In this document: piece after piece, positions 7,586 to 15,958 of the stretch
Layout: every line of letters starts with the position of its first letter
Position numbering within the stretch: position 1 is the first letter of the stretch
From: Neptunomonas sp.
GTDB lineage: Bacteria; Pseudomonadota; Gammaproteobacteria; Pseudomonadales; Balneatricaceae
NCBI RefSeq assembly: GCF_016744175.1
Contig: NZ_JADGEV010000039.1
Location: forward strand, 1 to 38,391
Reading direction: 5' to 3'
DNA: 38,391 nt
Notes under the pieces: model-generated
What the model saw: the letters and a program-made list of their open reading frames with translations, nothing else
Told to the model about the DNA's origin: nothing
Database searches by the model: none
Translations under genes and position numbers: made by a program

Positions 7586-8548
7586 TTATTCAAATTCCAT
7601 TGCTTCAAAAACGCGGCCTGCGTTTTTAGCAGCAAGTTCTTCAAATGTCTCTAGATGCTGATAAGGTGCTTGGTCTATTTGGTAAGCATCTTCTAGGCTG
7701 CCACCCTCCTCAATCAACACCGCTACTTTTCCACGTATATATTCCAAGTAGCCGCGTGTCCATTGGTCCACTGTTGCAAAGTCGGTAGGTCCGCCGTGAC
7801 CAGGTATTATAATTTTGTTCTGAGCAAATTTTGCAAAGGTTGTATTCCAGGTCTCCAACCAAGAGGCGGTATCTGTATCGGGGAAAATGGGTAGTAAGCG
7901 TGTGTGAAAAGCAATATCGCCAGCGATCATTACATTACGTTGAGGAATATAAACAGAGATGTCTCCAGCTGAATGGGCCGGGCCAAAGTGAATGAGTTCG
8001 GCACTAATACCGCCTAAATCTAGTGTCATTTTATCATCAAAGGTTTGGTCGATTTTTACAAGACGAGAGCCTTCTGCGCGCTCTTTGAGAATTGTTTGTA
8101 GGCTTGATAAACCATCAGCTCCATGTGATTCAATTTCTTCTACAGCGTCGCTGTGAGCTATTAATGTTGCTCCCTGCTCTTTCCAGTAGTTGTTACCTAA
8201 CATGGCATGCGACTGCCCATTTTCATCAACGACAAACTTAACGGGGGTGTTGGTGTGTTGCTTAATTTCATCGTGCAGAGCTTTTGCGAGCAAATAAGAG
8301 GCGCCACCATTAACAACCAGAACGGCATCGTTACCGATGACAAAAGATAGATTGTTATTGTGACCGGCGTTTTCATAACTGTAGTACTGAGTTTGGCCTA
8401 TGGCTGACCAGACGTTATCAGCTACCTCAATGGGTTTGTCATAGAGTAATGATTCAGGGTAGCGGTCAGCGAGCGTTGCAGCTGTAGTAAGACTGCAGGT
8501 AACGAGTAGGCCTAGGCCTAAGCTCAAAGATTTGACTGTTTGCAACAT
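7586..8548 (-). CDS. Exported metallo-beta-lactamase-fold protein with altered metal motif
   Basis: A 320-residue protein with a Sec signal peptide (LSLGLGLLVTCSLTTAA, about 8-24) and a metallo-beta-lactamase fold, so probably periplasmic. The overall layout resembles SoxH-like or quinoprotein-associated MBL proteins. Conserved late ligands are visible: His192 in GPAHSAGD, Asp211 in AGDIAFH and His251 in IPGHGG. The first motif, normally HxHxDH, reads ENGQSH at 109-114, so only the last His survives. The fold therefore probably binds one metal or uses a different site. AAAAGG lies before the ATG. It is a single gene, convergent with yjgR. Substrate unknown; hydrolase activity should not be assumed. 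Confidence 0.85.
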   Translation of the reverse strand: MLQTVKSLSLGLGLLVTCSLTTAATLADRYPESLLYDKPIEVADNVWSAIGQTQYYSYENAGHNNNLSFVIGNDAVLVVNGGASYLLAKALHDEIKQHTNTPVKFVVDENGQSHAMLGNNYWKEQGATLIAHSDAVEEIESHGADGLSSLQTILKERAEGSRLVKIDQTFDDKMTLDLGGISAELIHFGPAHSAGDISVYIPQRNVMIAGDIAFHTRLLPIFPDTDTASWLETWNTTFAKFAQNKIIIPGHGGPTDFATVDQWTRGYLEYIRGKVAVLIEEGGSLEDAYQIDQAPYQHLETFEELAAKNAGRVFEAMEFE

Positions 8549-8668
8549 AACGAAAGCCTTTTGATTTTATTATTTAACAGGTTGTACATTAGTTTTTGCT
8601 AATGATTGGGTTAAATAAGTTAAAAGGCAAGTGTTTTGATATGGGATAGACCTAATGTTGAAGGCTTT

Positions 8669-9796
8669 TTAGTCTATGAGTTTTATTGAGAAGCGTTCAA
8701 TAGTTAGATCCATCAGTTCTTGGTATTGGGGTTTAAGATGCTGCCAGTTAAAAGTGTCAATATCTGGTGCTGTGGGTAGTGTGTTGTTCTCTTTATGTGT
8801 AGCGAGTTTTTTCAGCATGTTGACCAAGGAGTGTGTTTCTTCGGTCGGGTCTGTTGATTGGTCTTGCGAAAAATATCGATACTGCTCACTAAATAGCTCT
8901 TGGTAAGCTAATCGATTAGGGACTGCTGGGAGAGCGCCCGCGGCTACTCCTTCAAGTACAGCGATGCCTTGGAAGTCGTGTAGGGCGGTTGATAACACGA
9001 CATCAGCATTTTGTAGTAGTTGGCGGTATTCTGCGGCTGACTCTATGAAGCCACAGTGTTTGAGTAATGAAGGAAATTGCATTTTTATATTGTTGAAGGC
9101 CTCAGGGGCTCGTCGAAACTGTTGACCCACAATTGAGAAGGTGACATTTACGCCATCATTATCAAGCGTTTTTAATGCGTTATAAAGAAGCTCGGGACCC
9201 TTATCAAACTCCCAACGATGATTCCATACTATATGTAATGGGCCTGCTTGTTTTCGGGCTTTTCGGTAGCAATCACCGTTCAGTGGGACTGCTAAGACGC
9301 TAGAGCTTTTCTGCAAACGTGCGGTTAACCCCAAAGGTACTTGGTCGGGTAGTTTTTTTAATAGAGCGCTGGCGCCCTCAATAAAAGAGTTGCGGTTATA
9401 GTGTGTATTAAAAGCAATATGGTCGGCAGCCAGTGCTGAATATACATTCAGTATTTTCGGTTCAACACTTTTAAACTCTTTTCCTGACTCAGGATAAGCA
9501 AATTGGTTCTCGTGAAAATACAGCAGCGTCGGAATGTGGCTAAGCGCAGGGACAAACCCCCGAAGGCTAGATAAGTCAGTCATTGATGTGGCAATAATCA
9601 AATCGTACGGTTGTTGCAACAGGTGAGCTGACTCTCCAAATGCCCAGCTAAGGCTATTGCCTCGTAACCTCCATGAGAAATACCGGGCAGGTAAGCTCAA
9701 AATGGCCCATTGGTGCTCAGGGAAGTTTGTGACCAGTCCTTTACGCCAATATTGATGGCTGTCAGCGTCATAGGCTGATAGAAGAAGAATGCGCAT
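8669..9796 (-). CDS. tRNA-queuosine alpha-mannosyltransferase-like GT-B enzyme (DUF3524)
   Basis: A 375-residue glycosyltransferase resembling the GTDC1/QTMAN family, which in animals adds mannose to queuosine in tRNA-Asp. The N-terminal DUF3524 half shows ILLLSAYDADSHQYWRKGL, LSLPARYFSWRLRGNSLSW and LLYFHENQFAYP. The C-terminal GT-B half shows IVWNHRWEFDKGPELLYNAL and HDFQGIAVLEGVAAG, which should bind the sugar nucleotide. It is cytoplasmic with no membrane segment. Its ATG follows the modC TAA with no gap, so it is probably translated by coupling as the last gene of modABC. Queuosine genes are not in the window. The family call is firm; the tRNA target in this bacterium is inferred. Confidence 0.85.
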   Translation of the reverse strand: MRILLLSAYDADSHQYWRKGLVTNFPEHQWAILSLPARYFSWRLRGNSLSWAFGESAHLLQQPYDLIIATSMTDLSSLRGFVPALSHIPTLLYFHENQFAYPESGKEFKSVEPKILNVYSALAADHIAFNTHYNRNSFIEGASALLKKLPDQVPLGLTARLQKSSSVLAVPLNGDCYRKARKQAGPLHIVWNHRWEFDKGPELLYNALKTLDNDGVNVTFSIVGQQFRRAPEAFNNIKMQFPSLLKHCGFIESAAEYRQLLQNADVVLSTALHDFQGIAVLEGVAAGALPAVPNRLAYQELFSEQYRYFSQDQSTDPTEETHSLVNMLKKLATHKENNTLPTAPDIDTFNWQHLKPQYQELMDLTIERFSIKLID

Positions 9797-10873
9797 TTAT
9801 AGTTTAACCAATGAAACACCTTTGATTTGGGCGAATACTTTATTGCCAACCTTAAGTGCAAGGATATCTTTAGAGCGCCGAGTAATACGCGCCAATATTT
9901 GGTTATGCTCGCCTAATTGTAAACGCACATTGCATTGTGCGGTGCTGGCTTGTTCAATCTCTAATATCGTAACTGGGAGTATATTTACTATAGTGCTGTC
10001 ATCAGCAGGGGTTCGAGTAAGACTAATGTGGTTTGCGCTCAAATGGATACGTTTGGTCGTACCTATTGGACCAACAGCGCCCGGGACAGTGACAGTTCCA
10101 CCGTCAACGCTAAACTCTGTTAAGTCATAGTGTGTGTCGTAATCACTGACAACGGCATCAAGTAAGGAACCTGCATTACTAAAGCGTGCAAGCGGTGCCG
10201 TTAGATCAAGCAGCATCTCTTTTAGTGGGCCTTGAGCTGTTACTTTTCCTTTTTCTAGTAACACTATGTGTTCCGCCATGCTTTTTACTTCGCTAAGTGC
10301 ATGCGTTACATAAATAATGGGGATTGATAAGCGCTCATGTAGTTGCTCTAGGTAGGGAATAATCTCTGCTTTAGTGGAGAAATCTAAGGCAGATAGAGGC
10401 TCATCCATTAATAATATTTCAGGGTCAGAGAGAAGAGCGCGTCCAATCGCAATACGCTGCTTTTCGCCGCCTGATAGTTTATCAGGCATACGTTGTAGTA
10501 GGTGTGATATGCCTAGTAATTGGCTTACCTCTTCCAATGAAAGTTGGCTTGTTTTCTTACTATGACGTTGCCCAAATAATAGGTTTTTTGTGACATTCAA
10601 GTGAGGGAATAAGCTGGGCTCCTGAAATACATAACCTACTTTTCGTTTATAGGCTGGAAGATAAAAGCCAGGTTCTTGCCAAATATGATCATTAATACTC
10701 AGTTGAGCTTGTTCCGCTTTGTGCAGTCCTGCAATACATCTTAATAGTGTGGTTTTACCACAACCTGAGGGACCAAATAATACGGTGACTCCCGTAGCAG
10801 GAATACTTATATCTACATCTAATGCGAAGTGCTCGAGCGGCGTTTGAAAACGAATTTGTATCCCTTTGCTCAT
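9797..10873 (-). CDS. modC: Molybdate ABC transporter ATP-binding protein
   Basis: ATPase of the molybdate/tungstate importer, on the cytoplasmic face of the membrane. Walker A GPSGCGKT is at 34-41, the signature LSGGE at 133-137 and Walker B ILLMDE at 153-158, followed by the LSALD D-loop. The C-terminal third (about 230-358) contains the Mop-type oxyanion-binding region, including HLSANHISL and [16 protein letters not shown], which separates ModC from other ABC ATPases. The 358-residue length is normal. Its ATG overlaps the modB stop by ATGA, and the QTMAN-like gene starts immediately after its stop codon. Imported molybdate would serve molybdenum-cofactor enzymes. Confidence 0.95.
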   Translation of the reverse strand: MSKGIQIRFQTPLEHFALDVDISIPATGVTVLFGPSGCGKTTLLRCIAGLHKAEQAQLSINDHIWQEPGFYLPAYKRKVGYVFQEPSLFPHLNVTKNLLFGQRHSKKTSQLSLEEVSQLLGISHLLQRMPDKLSGGEKQRIAIGRALLSDPEILLMDEPLSALDFSTKAEIIPYLEQLHERLSIPIIYVTHALSEVKSMAEHIVLLEKGKVTAQGPLKEMLLDLTAPLARFSNAGSLLDAVVSDYDTHYDLTEFSVDGGTVTVPGAVGPIGTTKRIHLSANHISLTRTPADDSTIVNILPVTILEIEQASTAQCNVRLQLGEHNQILARITRRSKDILALKVGNKVFAQIKGVSLVKL

Positions 10874-11538
10874 GCCCCACTTCCTTTTCGGCTATTGCGC
10901 TCTAATAGCGTCATGCTGAGTATGACTATAAAAGAGAAGCAGAGCATACTGCCGGCAATTAGGTGTGCTTGAGCCCACTCTAAAGATTCAACATAGTCGT
11001 AGATAGCAATCGATAAGACTTTGGTTTCTCCTGGGATGTTGCCTCCAATCATCAATACAACCCCAAATTCCCCTAAGGTATGTACAAAAGACATGATCGA
11101 ACCAGTAAGCAACCCATGCCTTGATAGTGGGAGTACGACAGAAAAGAAGGTATTCAGAGGTGATGCACGTAATGTCGCCGCTACTTCTAAAGGGCGAGTG
11201 CCAATAGACTCAAAGGTATTGCGTAGCGGTTGCACCATAAAAGGTAGTGAGAAAATTACAGAACCTATCACTAAGCCGCTGAAGGTAAAAGTAAGTGGCC
11301 CACCGAAAAGGGAAGTAAGGAGGTTACCTAATGGGCTGTCTGGGCCTAGAGATATCAGTAGGTAAAAGCCTAAAACAGTCGGTGGCAATACTAAAGGCAT
11401 GCTGACTAATGTTGCTACCATATCCTTCACTAGTCCACGTGAACGAGCAAGCCACCACGCCAGAGGTATGCCGACTATTAGCAATATGAAGGTGGTCAGG
11501 GTGGCGAGTTTTAATGTCAGTAGAATGGCATCTAACAT
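10870..11538 (-). CDS. modB: Molybdate ABC transporter permease
   Basis: Integral membrane permease of the molybdate importer, 222 residues, with about five hydrophobic helices beginning at [20 protein letters not shown]. The cytoplasmic coupling (EAA-like) loop is [20 protein letters not shown], which docks onto ModC. The motifs [13 protein letters not shown] and [18 protein letters not shown] are characteristic of ModB. It lies 11 nt after the modA stop and its stop overlaps the modC start, so modA-modB-modC is a single transcription unit. No unusual features. Confidence 0.95.
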   Translation of the reverse strand: MLDAILLTLKLATLTTFILLIVGIPLAWWLARSRGLVKDMVATLVSMPLVLPPTVLGFYLLISLGPDSPLGNLLTSLFGGPLTFTFSGLVIGSVIFSLPFMVQPLRNTFESIGTRPLEVAATLRASPLNTFFSVVLPLSRHGLLTGSIMSFVHTLGEFGVVLMIGGNIPGETKVLSIAIYDYVESLEWAQAHLIAGSMLCFSFIVILSMTLLERNSRKGSGA

Positions 11539-11549
11539 CTATTTTGTAA

Positions 11550-12281
11550 TCACTTTGTAATATAACCGTAATGTTGAATAACTGATTTTGCTTCATCAGA
11601 CTGTAAAAATCGATAGAAAGCATTTGCTGCAGGCTTATTAGCAGCATGCTTGAGTATTATAGCGCCCTGATGAATAGGGTTATAAAGTACTTGAGGCACA
11701 GCCCATGAATACCCTCGTTTATCTAATACTGTTTGTGCCCGTGCAACAAAGGCTGCGTCTACATTACCACTGGCAGCAAACTGGTACGTTTGTGCAATAT
11801 TGTCGCCCCGGATGAGCTTCCACGTTCTTCGGGTTGCCATTAAGTTATCCAGTACCTGCTGAGCAGCTTTACCGTAGGGTGCTGTTTTAGCGTTAGCAAT
11901 AGCAAGACGTTTTATTGAATCGCTCTTTAGAATATCTATTCCATCGACAATATTGGAAAGATCGCGGCTCCATAATACAAGCTGCCCTGTTGCATAGATA
12001 AAGGGTCTGTTGGTTGCATAGCCTTCAGTGTGAAGTCTCTGTGGGCGCTCTATGTCGGCGGCTAAGAGTAAGTCAAATGGAGCGCCTTGGCGTATTTGTA
12101 TATAAAGCTTTCCTGTTGACCCTGAGCTAACTTGCACTTGATGGCCTGTTCTTTCAGTAAAGGATACAGCGAGTGCTTTAGCTGCCGCAGTAAAATTGGA
12201 TGCTACTGCAATACGTATGTTATCTGCAAATAAGGATCCAGAAAAGAAACTCAATAGTAATGTGGTAGCAAGTGCTTTCAT
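11550..12281 (-). CDS. modA: Molybdate-binding periplasmic protein
   Basis: Periplasmic binding protein that captures molybdate for ModBC. Signal peptide MKALATTLLLSFFSGSLFA is followed by the mature start DNIRIAVASNFTAAAKALA. VSSGSTGKLYIQIRQGAPFDLLLAAD is the conserved oxyanion-binding region, with serines that coordinate molybdate. At 243 residues it has normal length. A purine-rich AAAGG precedes the ATG. It is the first gene of modABC plus the QTMAN-like gene. I looked in 12282-12537 for a ModE-type palindrome and did not see a convincing one, so molybdate repression is not shown by sequence. Confidence 0.94.
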   Translation of the reverse strand: MKALATTLLLSFFSGSLFADNIRIAVASNFTAAAKALAVSFTERTGHQVQVSSGSTGKLYIQIRQGAPFDLLLAADIERPQRLHTEGYATNRPFIYATGQLVLWSRDLSNIVDGIDILKSDSIKRLAIANAKTAPYGKAAQQVLDNLMATRRTWKLIRGDNIAQTYQFAASGNVDAAFVARAQTVLDKRGYSWAVPQVLYNPIHQGAIILKHAANKPAANAFYRFLQSDEAKSVIQHYGYITK

Positions 12282-12433
12282 GGCAAAGCCTTTAAGGTTG
12301 AGGTCATTAATATAATCACTTGAGTTAGAAAATCCACTTATGCGAATGGTTAAGCATACTTAATTAGCCGTAGTGAAGCAGGAGTGGTCATATTCTCGTC
12401 ATAAAGGTATGAGACATTGAGGTTATGATTGAT

Positions 12434-12450
12434 TTGTTGCAGTGCAACAA
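12434..12450. promoter_or_regulatory. Palindromic operator O1 upstream of the phasin promoter
   Basis: TTGTTGCAGTGCAACAA is a 17-bp palindrome, perfect around a central base. It ends 5 bp before the -35 box of the phasin promoter. The core TGCAGTGCA recurs at 12495-12503. PhaR-type regulators of phasin genes bind TGC-rich palindromes, so PhaR is the most likely ligand, by inference. Confidence 0.6.
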
Positions 12451-12455
12451 AGTTG

Positions 12456-12483
12456 TTGACACCCAGCTGTAAATGTTTAGAAT
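12456..12483 (+). promoter_or_regulatory. Sigma-70 promoter of the phasin gene
   Basis: A consensus -35 TTGACA (12456-12461), a 16-nt spacer, and -10 TAGAAT (12478-12483, five of six consensus). The transcript would begin near 12490 and carry a ~48-nt leader. The strength fits a highly expressed phasin. Confidence 0.65.
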
Positions 12484-12493
12484 GATCATCATT

Positions 12494-12504
12494 GTGCAGT
12501 GCAC
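12494..12504. promoter_or_regulatory. Palindromic operator O2 near the phasin transcript start
   Basis: GTGCAGTGCAC repeats the TGCAGTGCA core of the upstream palindrome, with centres 57 bp apart. It falls just after the predicted transcription start, where a bound protein would block initiation or clearance. Confidence 0.5.
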
Positions 12505-12537
12505 CATTAATTATTAATTATTTCGGGGATATACACC

Positions 12538-12843
12538 ATGACTAACAACATCGATATGCAGAAGCCTCTAGAAGCTGTTAAAACTCTTATGACTCTTCAG
12601 GCTGCTACAATCAACCAGTCTGTTGAACTACAGAAAAAAGCAGGCGAAGATCTAGCTTCTTTCTTCAAAACTGAAGTAGAAAAAGCTAAAGAGCTTAAAA
12701 CTCCAGAAGACGTTGTTAAATTCAACGTTGCTGCTAACACTGCATTGTTCGAAATGCTAAAAGTTCAGGGCGAAGCTTTTACAGCTCTAGCAACTTCAGC
12801 TAGCAAAAATGCAATGGAAGAAATGCAGAAAATGGGTAAGTAA
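12538..12843 (+). CDS. Phasin family protein
   Basis: A 101-residue, almost wholly helical, amphipathic protein of the phasin_2 type, which coats polyhydroxyalkanoate granules. Typical features are AVKTLMTLQAATINQSVELQKKAGEDL, the repeated Phe/Thr helix FKTEVEKAKEL, and ALATSASKNAMEEMQKM at the end. There is no cysteine, signal peptide or membrane segment. Codon choice looks strongly selected (many AAC, GCT, GTT, CTA/CTT, AAA codons), as in abundant proteins. It has its own strong promoter with flanking palindromes and its own terminator. No PHA synthase gene lies nearby, so the PHA link rests on the family and the operator-like palindromes. Confidence 0.88.
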   Translation: MTNNIDMQKPLEAVKTLMTLQAATINQSVELQKKAGEDLASFFKTEVEKAKELKTPEDVVKFNVAANTALFEMLKVQGEAFTALATSASKNAMEEMQKMGK

Positions 12844-12855
12844 TTTGTGATTTTT

Positions 12856-12881
12856 AAAAACCGGCTTAGGCCGGTTTTTTT
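12856..12881. terminator. Bidirectional terminator between the phasin and GGDEF genes
   Basis: AAAAACCGGC and GCCGGTTTTTTT form a GC-rich hairpin around TTAG, with A- and T-tracts on either side. It ends the phasin gene and the convergent cyclase gene, whose stop codon is 5 nt away. Confidence 0.9.
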
Positions 12882-12885
12882 GTCT

Positions 12886-15081
12886 CTATTGTTTAATATC
12901 ACTGTACCGGACGGTATTCCTACCTGCTTGTTTTGCAAGATAAAGTGAATCATCTAAACGCTTGAGCATTGATTGGTAGTTTTCACTTTCATGGAATTCT
13001 GCAACACCCGCACTGACGGTTATTTGCCGGTCGGCTATAAAGCGCTGTCGTGCTAAATGTTCACGTACTTTATGGGCCAGTTTTATAGCGCCTTGTAAAT
13101 CAGTTTTCGGACATACTAGTAAAAACTCTTCACCTCCCCAGCGGCCTAGCAAATCGGCATCCCGAGTAGCTTGGTTCATTTCATGTGTGGCATGTATTAG
13201 CACTTCATCGCCTTTTTGATGCCCATACTCGTCATTGATCTCTTTAAAGTAATCCAGATCAAATAACACCATGGAAAAAACTTCTCCGTAGCGTTTGGAG
13301 GTTGCCGTTACTCGTTGTATTTCCTTGTCTAATAAATAACGGTTAGGAAGTTGTGTGAGCTGGTCTGTCATGGCTTGTTTAGCAAGCTCTTGGTTTAACT
13401 CTTCTAGTTTTTTATTGTAGCCTGCAATAACTTGATACCGATAAATACCTAAAAATATAAAAACAGCAATGACAGCTAAAGTGCTCCAGATAAAATTATA
13501 ATCAACGTCTTTTTCGTATTGGATACCCACCCAGCGGTTTAGAATCTGCCTTTTTTCTTCATCAGAAATACTTTCAATCACTTTGTTAAAAATGGGGACC
13601 CAGGCTGGCCAGTCATTATCTTTCCGTACACCGATAGCAAGGTCAAATGCGATAGGAAGAGTGCTGGAAATTTTTATATTAAGGTGGTTTTCTTTATTTA
13701 CATTGTGAGCAATCACTTCAAGAGAATCGATATAACCAAATACTTTTTCTTCGCTGAGTTTGTTTAAAGCCTCTTTAATAGAGGTAACTTCAACAATGTT
13801 TAGTTGAGGGTAGTATGGCTTTATTAAACTTGCTGCAGAGCTATCTTTTATCACGGCAACAGGTTTTTTGCCTATATTATTGATATCTTTGATAAAGAAT
13901 TGATCTTGTCTTGTTGCCAATACAATGGGAGACGTAAGTACTGGTTGTGTAAAGGTAAGAAACTGCCTGCGAGCTTCTGTGGGGGTTATTGCTGTAATAA
14001 CATCACAGGACTTTTCTTTCATTAGGGCGATTGACTCACTCCAGTTTGAGGTTGGAACGAGAGTGAAGTTTGTTGAGAGGCGTTCACTAATGATGGCCAT
14101 GAAATCGGCAGTGACGCCTTGGTATATTTTATTTTCATTTATAAAGGTAAAAGGTAACCAGTTTGGTCCTACGCACATGCGAATGGAAGGCGTTTGCTCA
14201 ACGAGATATTTTTCGTAAGCACTGAGTGTTACCCCCTTTTGAATATTCTTTACTTGCGATATTGGCTGTGCACTAAACCAGCGAGTTTGTATGCGAACTT
14301 TTTCATGTTGACTGAGTGTTGATAAGGCTTTATTCATGATGGAAATTGCTAAGGGCCAATCTTTTCGAATACCAAACACCAGATCTAATTGCTGGGGAAG
14401 GTGAAAAGCTATATGTAAGTATGGCATGCCTAGTTTGTTGGCTAGGTAAAGCGTTGCACCGTTACCAAAGGTCGCATCGGCAGTACCGGTTGATAAGGCA
14501 GAAAAAAGCTCTTCAACGGTATCGACATAAAGAATGTGAGTGTTTTGATACTGCTTGGCTAGCTTTATATCAGCAAGATTCCCTTTTTGTATAACGATTG
14601 TTTTATCTTGTAAGTCTTCAGGTTTCTTAATGCTTTGCGGGTTACCTGTCGAAACAAACACAGATTTTTGTAATGTTAAATAAGGTGTGCTGAAGTTGAG
14701 ATAAGAGGTTCTTCCTGGTGCAGCGGTTCCTGTGCTAAGCCCATCAATTTTATGGACTTTAGCTTTTGCCTGCATGCTTGCCCATTTTCCAACAGCTAAG
14801 GTGAAATTAGCGCCTGTGAGCTGGTTTACCTTTTTTAATATTTCTGCATCGTAACCTGTAATGTTTCCATCAGGGCTTACAATGATATAAGGCTCCCAAG
14901 ACTTGTCTGATCCCAGGGTTATTGTAGGGTGTTCTTGAATGAAGGTTTTTTCTTCAGCAGATAAGACAATTTTTTCAATATCAGCAAAGCTATGATTAGA
15001 GAAAGAAAACAGTAAGCCCGCTAGCCATAGGTAGACTACAAATTTACGGCTTACTCTGTTCTCAAACAGTGTCTGACTCAT
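12886..15081 (-). CDS. Diguanylate cyclase with two periplasmic amino-acid-binding-type sensor domains
   Basis: A 731-residue membrane sensor that should make cyclic-di-GMP. After a signal anchor (about 15-33), two SBP_bac_3-type solute-binding domains follow in tandem (roughly 45-270 and 290-520). Both contain the pattern of a Trp/Pro ligand-site start (SWEPYIIVSPDG; NWLPFTFINENK). A membrane helix lies at about 530-552. The GGDEF domain then has DQLTQLPNR, FDLDYFKEIND, the catalytic GGEEF at 649-653 and an intact I-site Arg640-x-x-Asp643, so it is predicted active and product-inhibited. It is monocistronic. The sensed solute is unknown; the second domain may bind a different ligand from the first. 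Confidence 0.92.
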   Translation of the reverse strand: MSQTLFENRVSRKFVVYLWLAGLLFSFSNHSFADIEKIVLSAEEKTFIQEHPTITLGSDKSWEPYIIVSPDGNITGYDAEILKKVNQLTGANFTLAVGKWASMQAKAKVHKIDGLSTGTAAPGRTSYLNFSTPYLTLQKSVFVSTGNPQSIKKPEDLQDKTIVIQKGNLADIKLAKQYQNTHILYVDTVEELFSALSTGTADATFGNGATLYLANKLGMPYLHIAFHLPQQLDLVFGIRKDWPLAISIMNKALSTLSQHEKVRIQTRWFSAQPISQVKNIQKGVTLSAYEKYLVEQTPSIRMCVGPNWLPFTFINENKIYQGVTADFMAIISERLSTNFTLVPTSNWSESIALMKEKSCDVITAITPTEARRQFLTFTQPVLTSPIVLATRQDQFFIKDINNIGKKPVAVIKDSSAASLIKPYYPQLNIVEVTSIKEALNKLSEEKVFGYIDSLEVIAHNVNKENHLNIKISSTLPIAFDLAIGVRKDNDWPAWVPIFNKVIESISDEEKRQILNRWVGIQYEKDVDYNFIWSTLAVIAVFIFLGIYRYQVIAGYNKKLEELNQELAKQAMTDQLTQLPNRYLLDKEIQRVTATSKRYGEVFSMVLFDLDYFKEINDEYGHQKGDEVLIHATHEMNQATRDADLLGRWGGEEFLLVCPKTDLQGAIKLAHKVREHLARQRFIADRQITVSAGVAEFHESENYQSMLKRLDDSLYLAKQAGRNTVRYSDIKQ

Positions 15082-15169
15082 GTATGACCAATGCTATGAT
15101 TATTTATCACTTATAACTGTAGTTTAGTTTTAAGAAATAGATGGAATAGATTGCTAAAAAAATTAGATG

Positions 15170-15214
15170 TTTAAAACGCAATCGCAAATGAGAGCTTACG
15201 CATTGCGTTTTAAA
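15170..15214 (-). terminator. Hairpin terminator after the GST gene
   Basis: TTTAAAACGCAAT (15170-15182) is an exact inverted repeat of ATTGCGTTTTAAA (15202-15214) around a 19-nt loop. On the minus strand it follows the GST stop by 22 nt and leads into a run of seven T's (15156-15162). Confidence 0.65.
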
Positions 15215-15236
15215 ACACGTGTTAGACGGGTGGTTT

Positions 15237-15812
15237 CTAGCCGTTACGTGGGTTGCTTTCTTCAATCACTGTTTTAGTGCTTTGCGCAACCCGAAATGCC
15301 GATAGTTTTGGGTAAAGTGAAAGGTCGCATAATTCGCGAAAGTGAACCCAGTCGAGGAGGCAAAAAAGACAAATAGAAGGATAATCCCAAGATGAAAACT
15401 GCCCTTCAGCCATTGCTTTCTCTAGAAGCGGCATTGTTCTTTCTATACGTTCTTTTTGGAGGTTAATAATAAGTGCATCAGCGTCGGTATCTATGTTGGA
15501 GCGAGCTGCCATTAAGAGAATTACAAAAGAATCGTTTGCTGCATCAATGAGGGTTAACAGATTTTCCTGATCCCAACTTATTGATTTTTCTTCATGTTTT
15601 CTTGCCAAATAACGATGGATAGCGCGGGAGTCATAAATTTTCTGCCCATCATCAATTAAAACAGGAATCTTCATTGCTGGCGTGTAGGTAGCAAGCGCTT
15701 CGCGACCCTCGGGTGTATATATGTTCAAATTGATGAATTCATAATCTTTTCCATCTAAAAACAAGCGGATACGGCGTGCATAGGGTGACATACCTGAGCC
15801 AATGAGTTTCAT
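15237..15812 (-). CDS. Glutathione S-transferase family protein
   Basis: A cytoplasmic 191-residue GST-fold protein. The N-terminal thioredoxin-like domain begins MKLIGSGMSPYARRIRLFLDGKDYEF, with Ser/Pro at the usual active-site position. It continues through KIPVLIDDGQKIYDSRAIHRYL, the cis-Pro and glutathione gamma-glutamyl-binding (DS) site. The C-terminal all-helical domain (about 85-191) contains WDYPSICLFCLLDWVHFREL. A good AGGAG site lies 6 nt before the ATG. It is a single gene with a hairpin terminator. The substrate is not predictable; many such bacterial GSTs are stress or redox enzymes, or have no shown transferase activity. Confidence 0.88.
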   Translation of the reverse strand: MKLIGSGMSPYARRIRLFLDGKDYEFINLNIYTPEGREALATYTPAMKIPVLIDDGQKIYDSRAIHRYLARKHEEKSISWDQENLLTLIDAANDSFVILLMAARSNIDTDADALIINLQKERIERTMPLLEKAMAEGQFSSWDYPSICLFCLLDWVHFRELCDLSLYPKLSAFRVAQSTKTVIEESNPRNG

Positions 15813-15958
15813 GCTTTCTCCTGAAAGGGGGCTGTAAGTTAGTTAGCTATTTGTGCTGTTATTAGCTTTCGTATTCTTTTATAGCTTAAAAATGATAATT
15901 CTGGAACGTGCATTCTTAAACTATATCGCCAGGTAAGCAATTGGCTGTGCCTGTTTTG

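Noticed and set aside
12282-12537. ModE operator upstream of modA
   Set aside because: No palindrome close to the ATCGCTATATA-type site was seen; the clear palindromes there belong to the phasin promoter.
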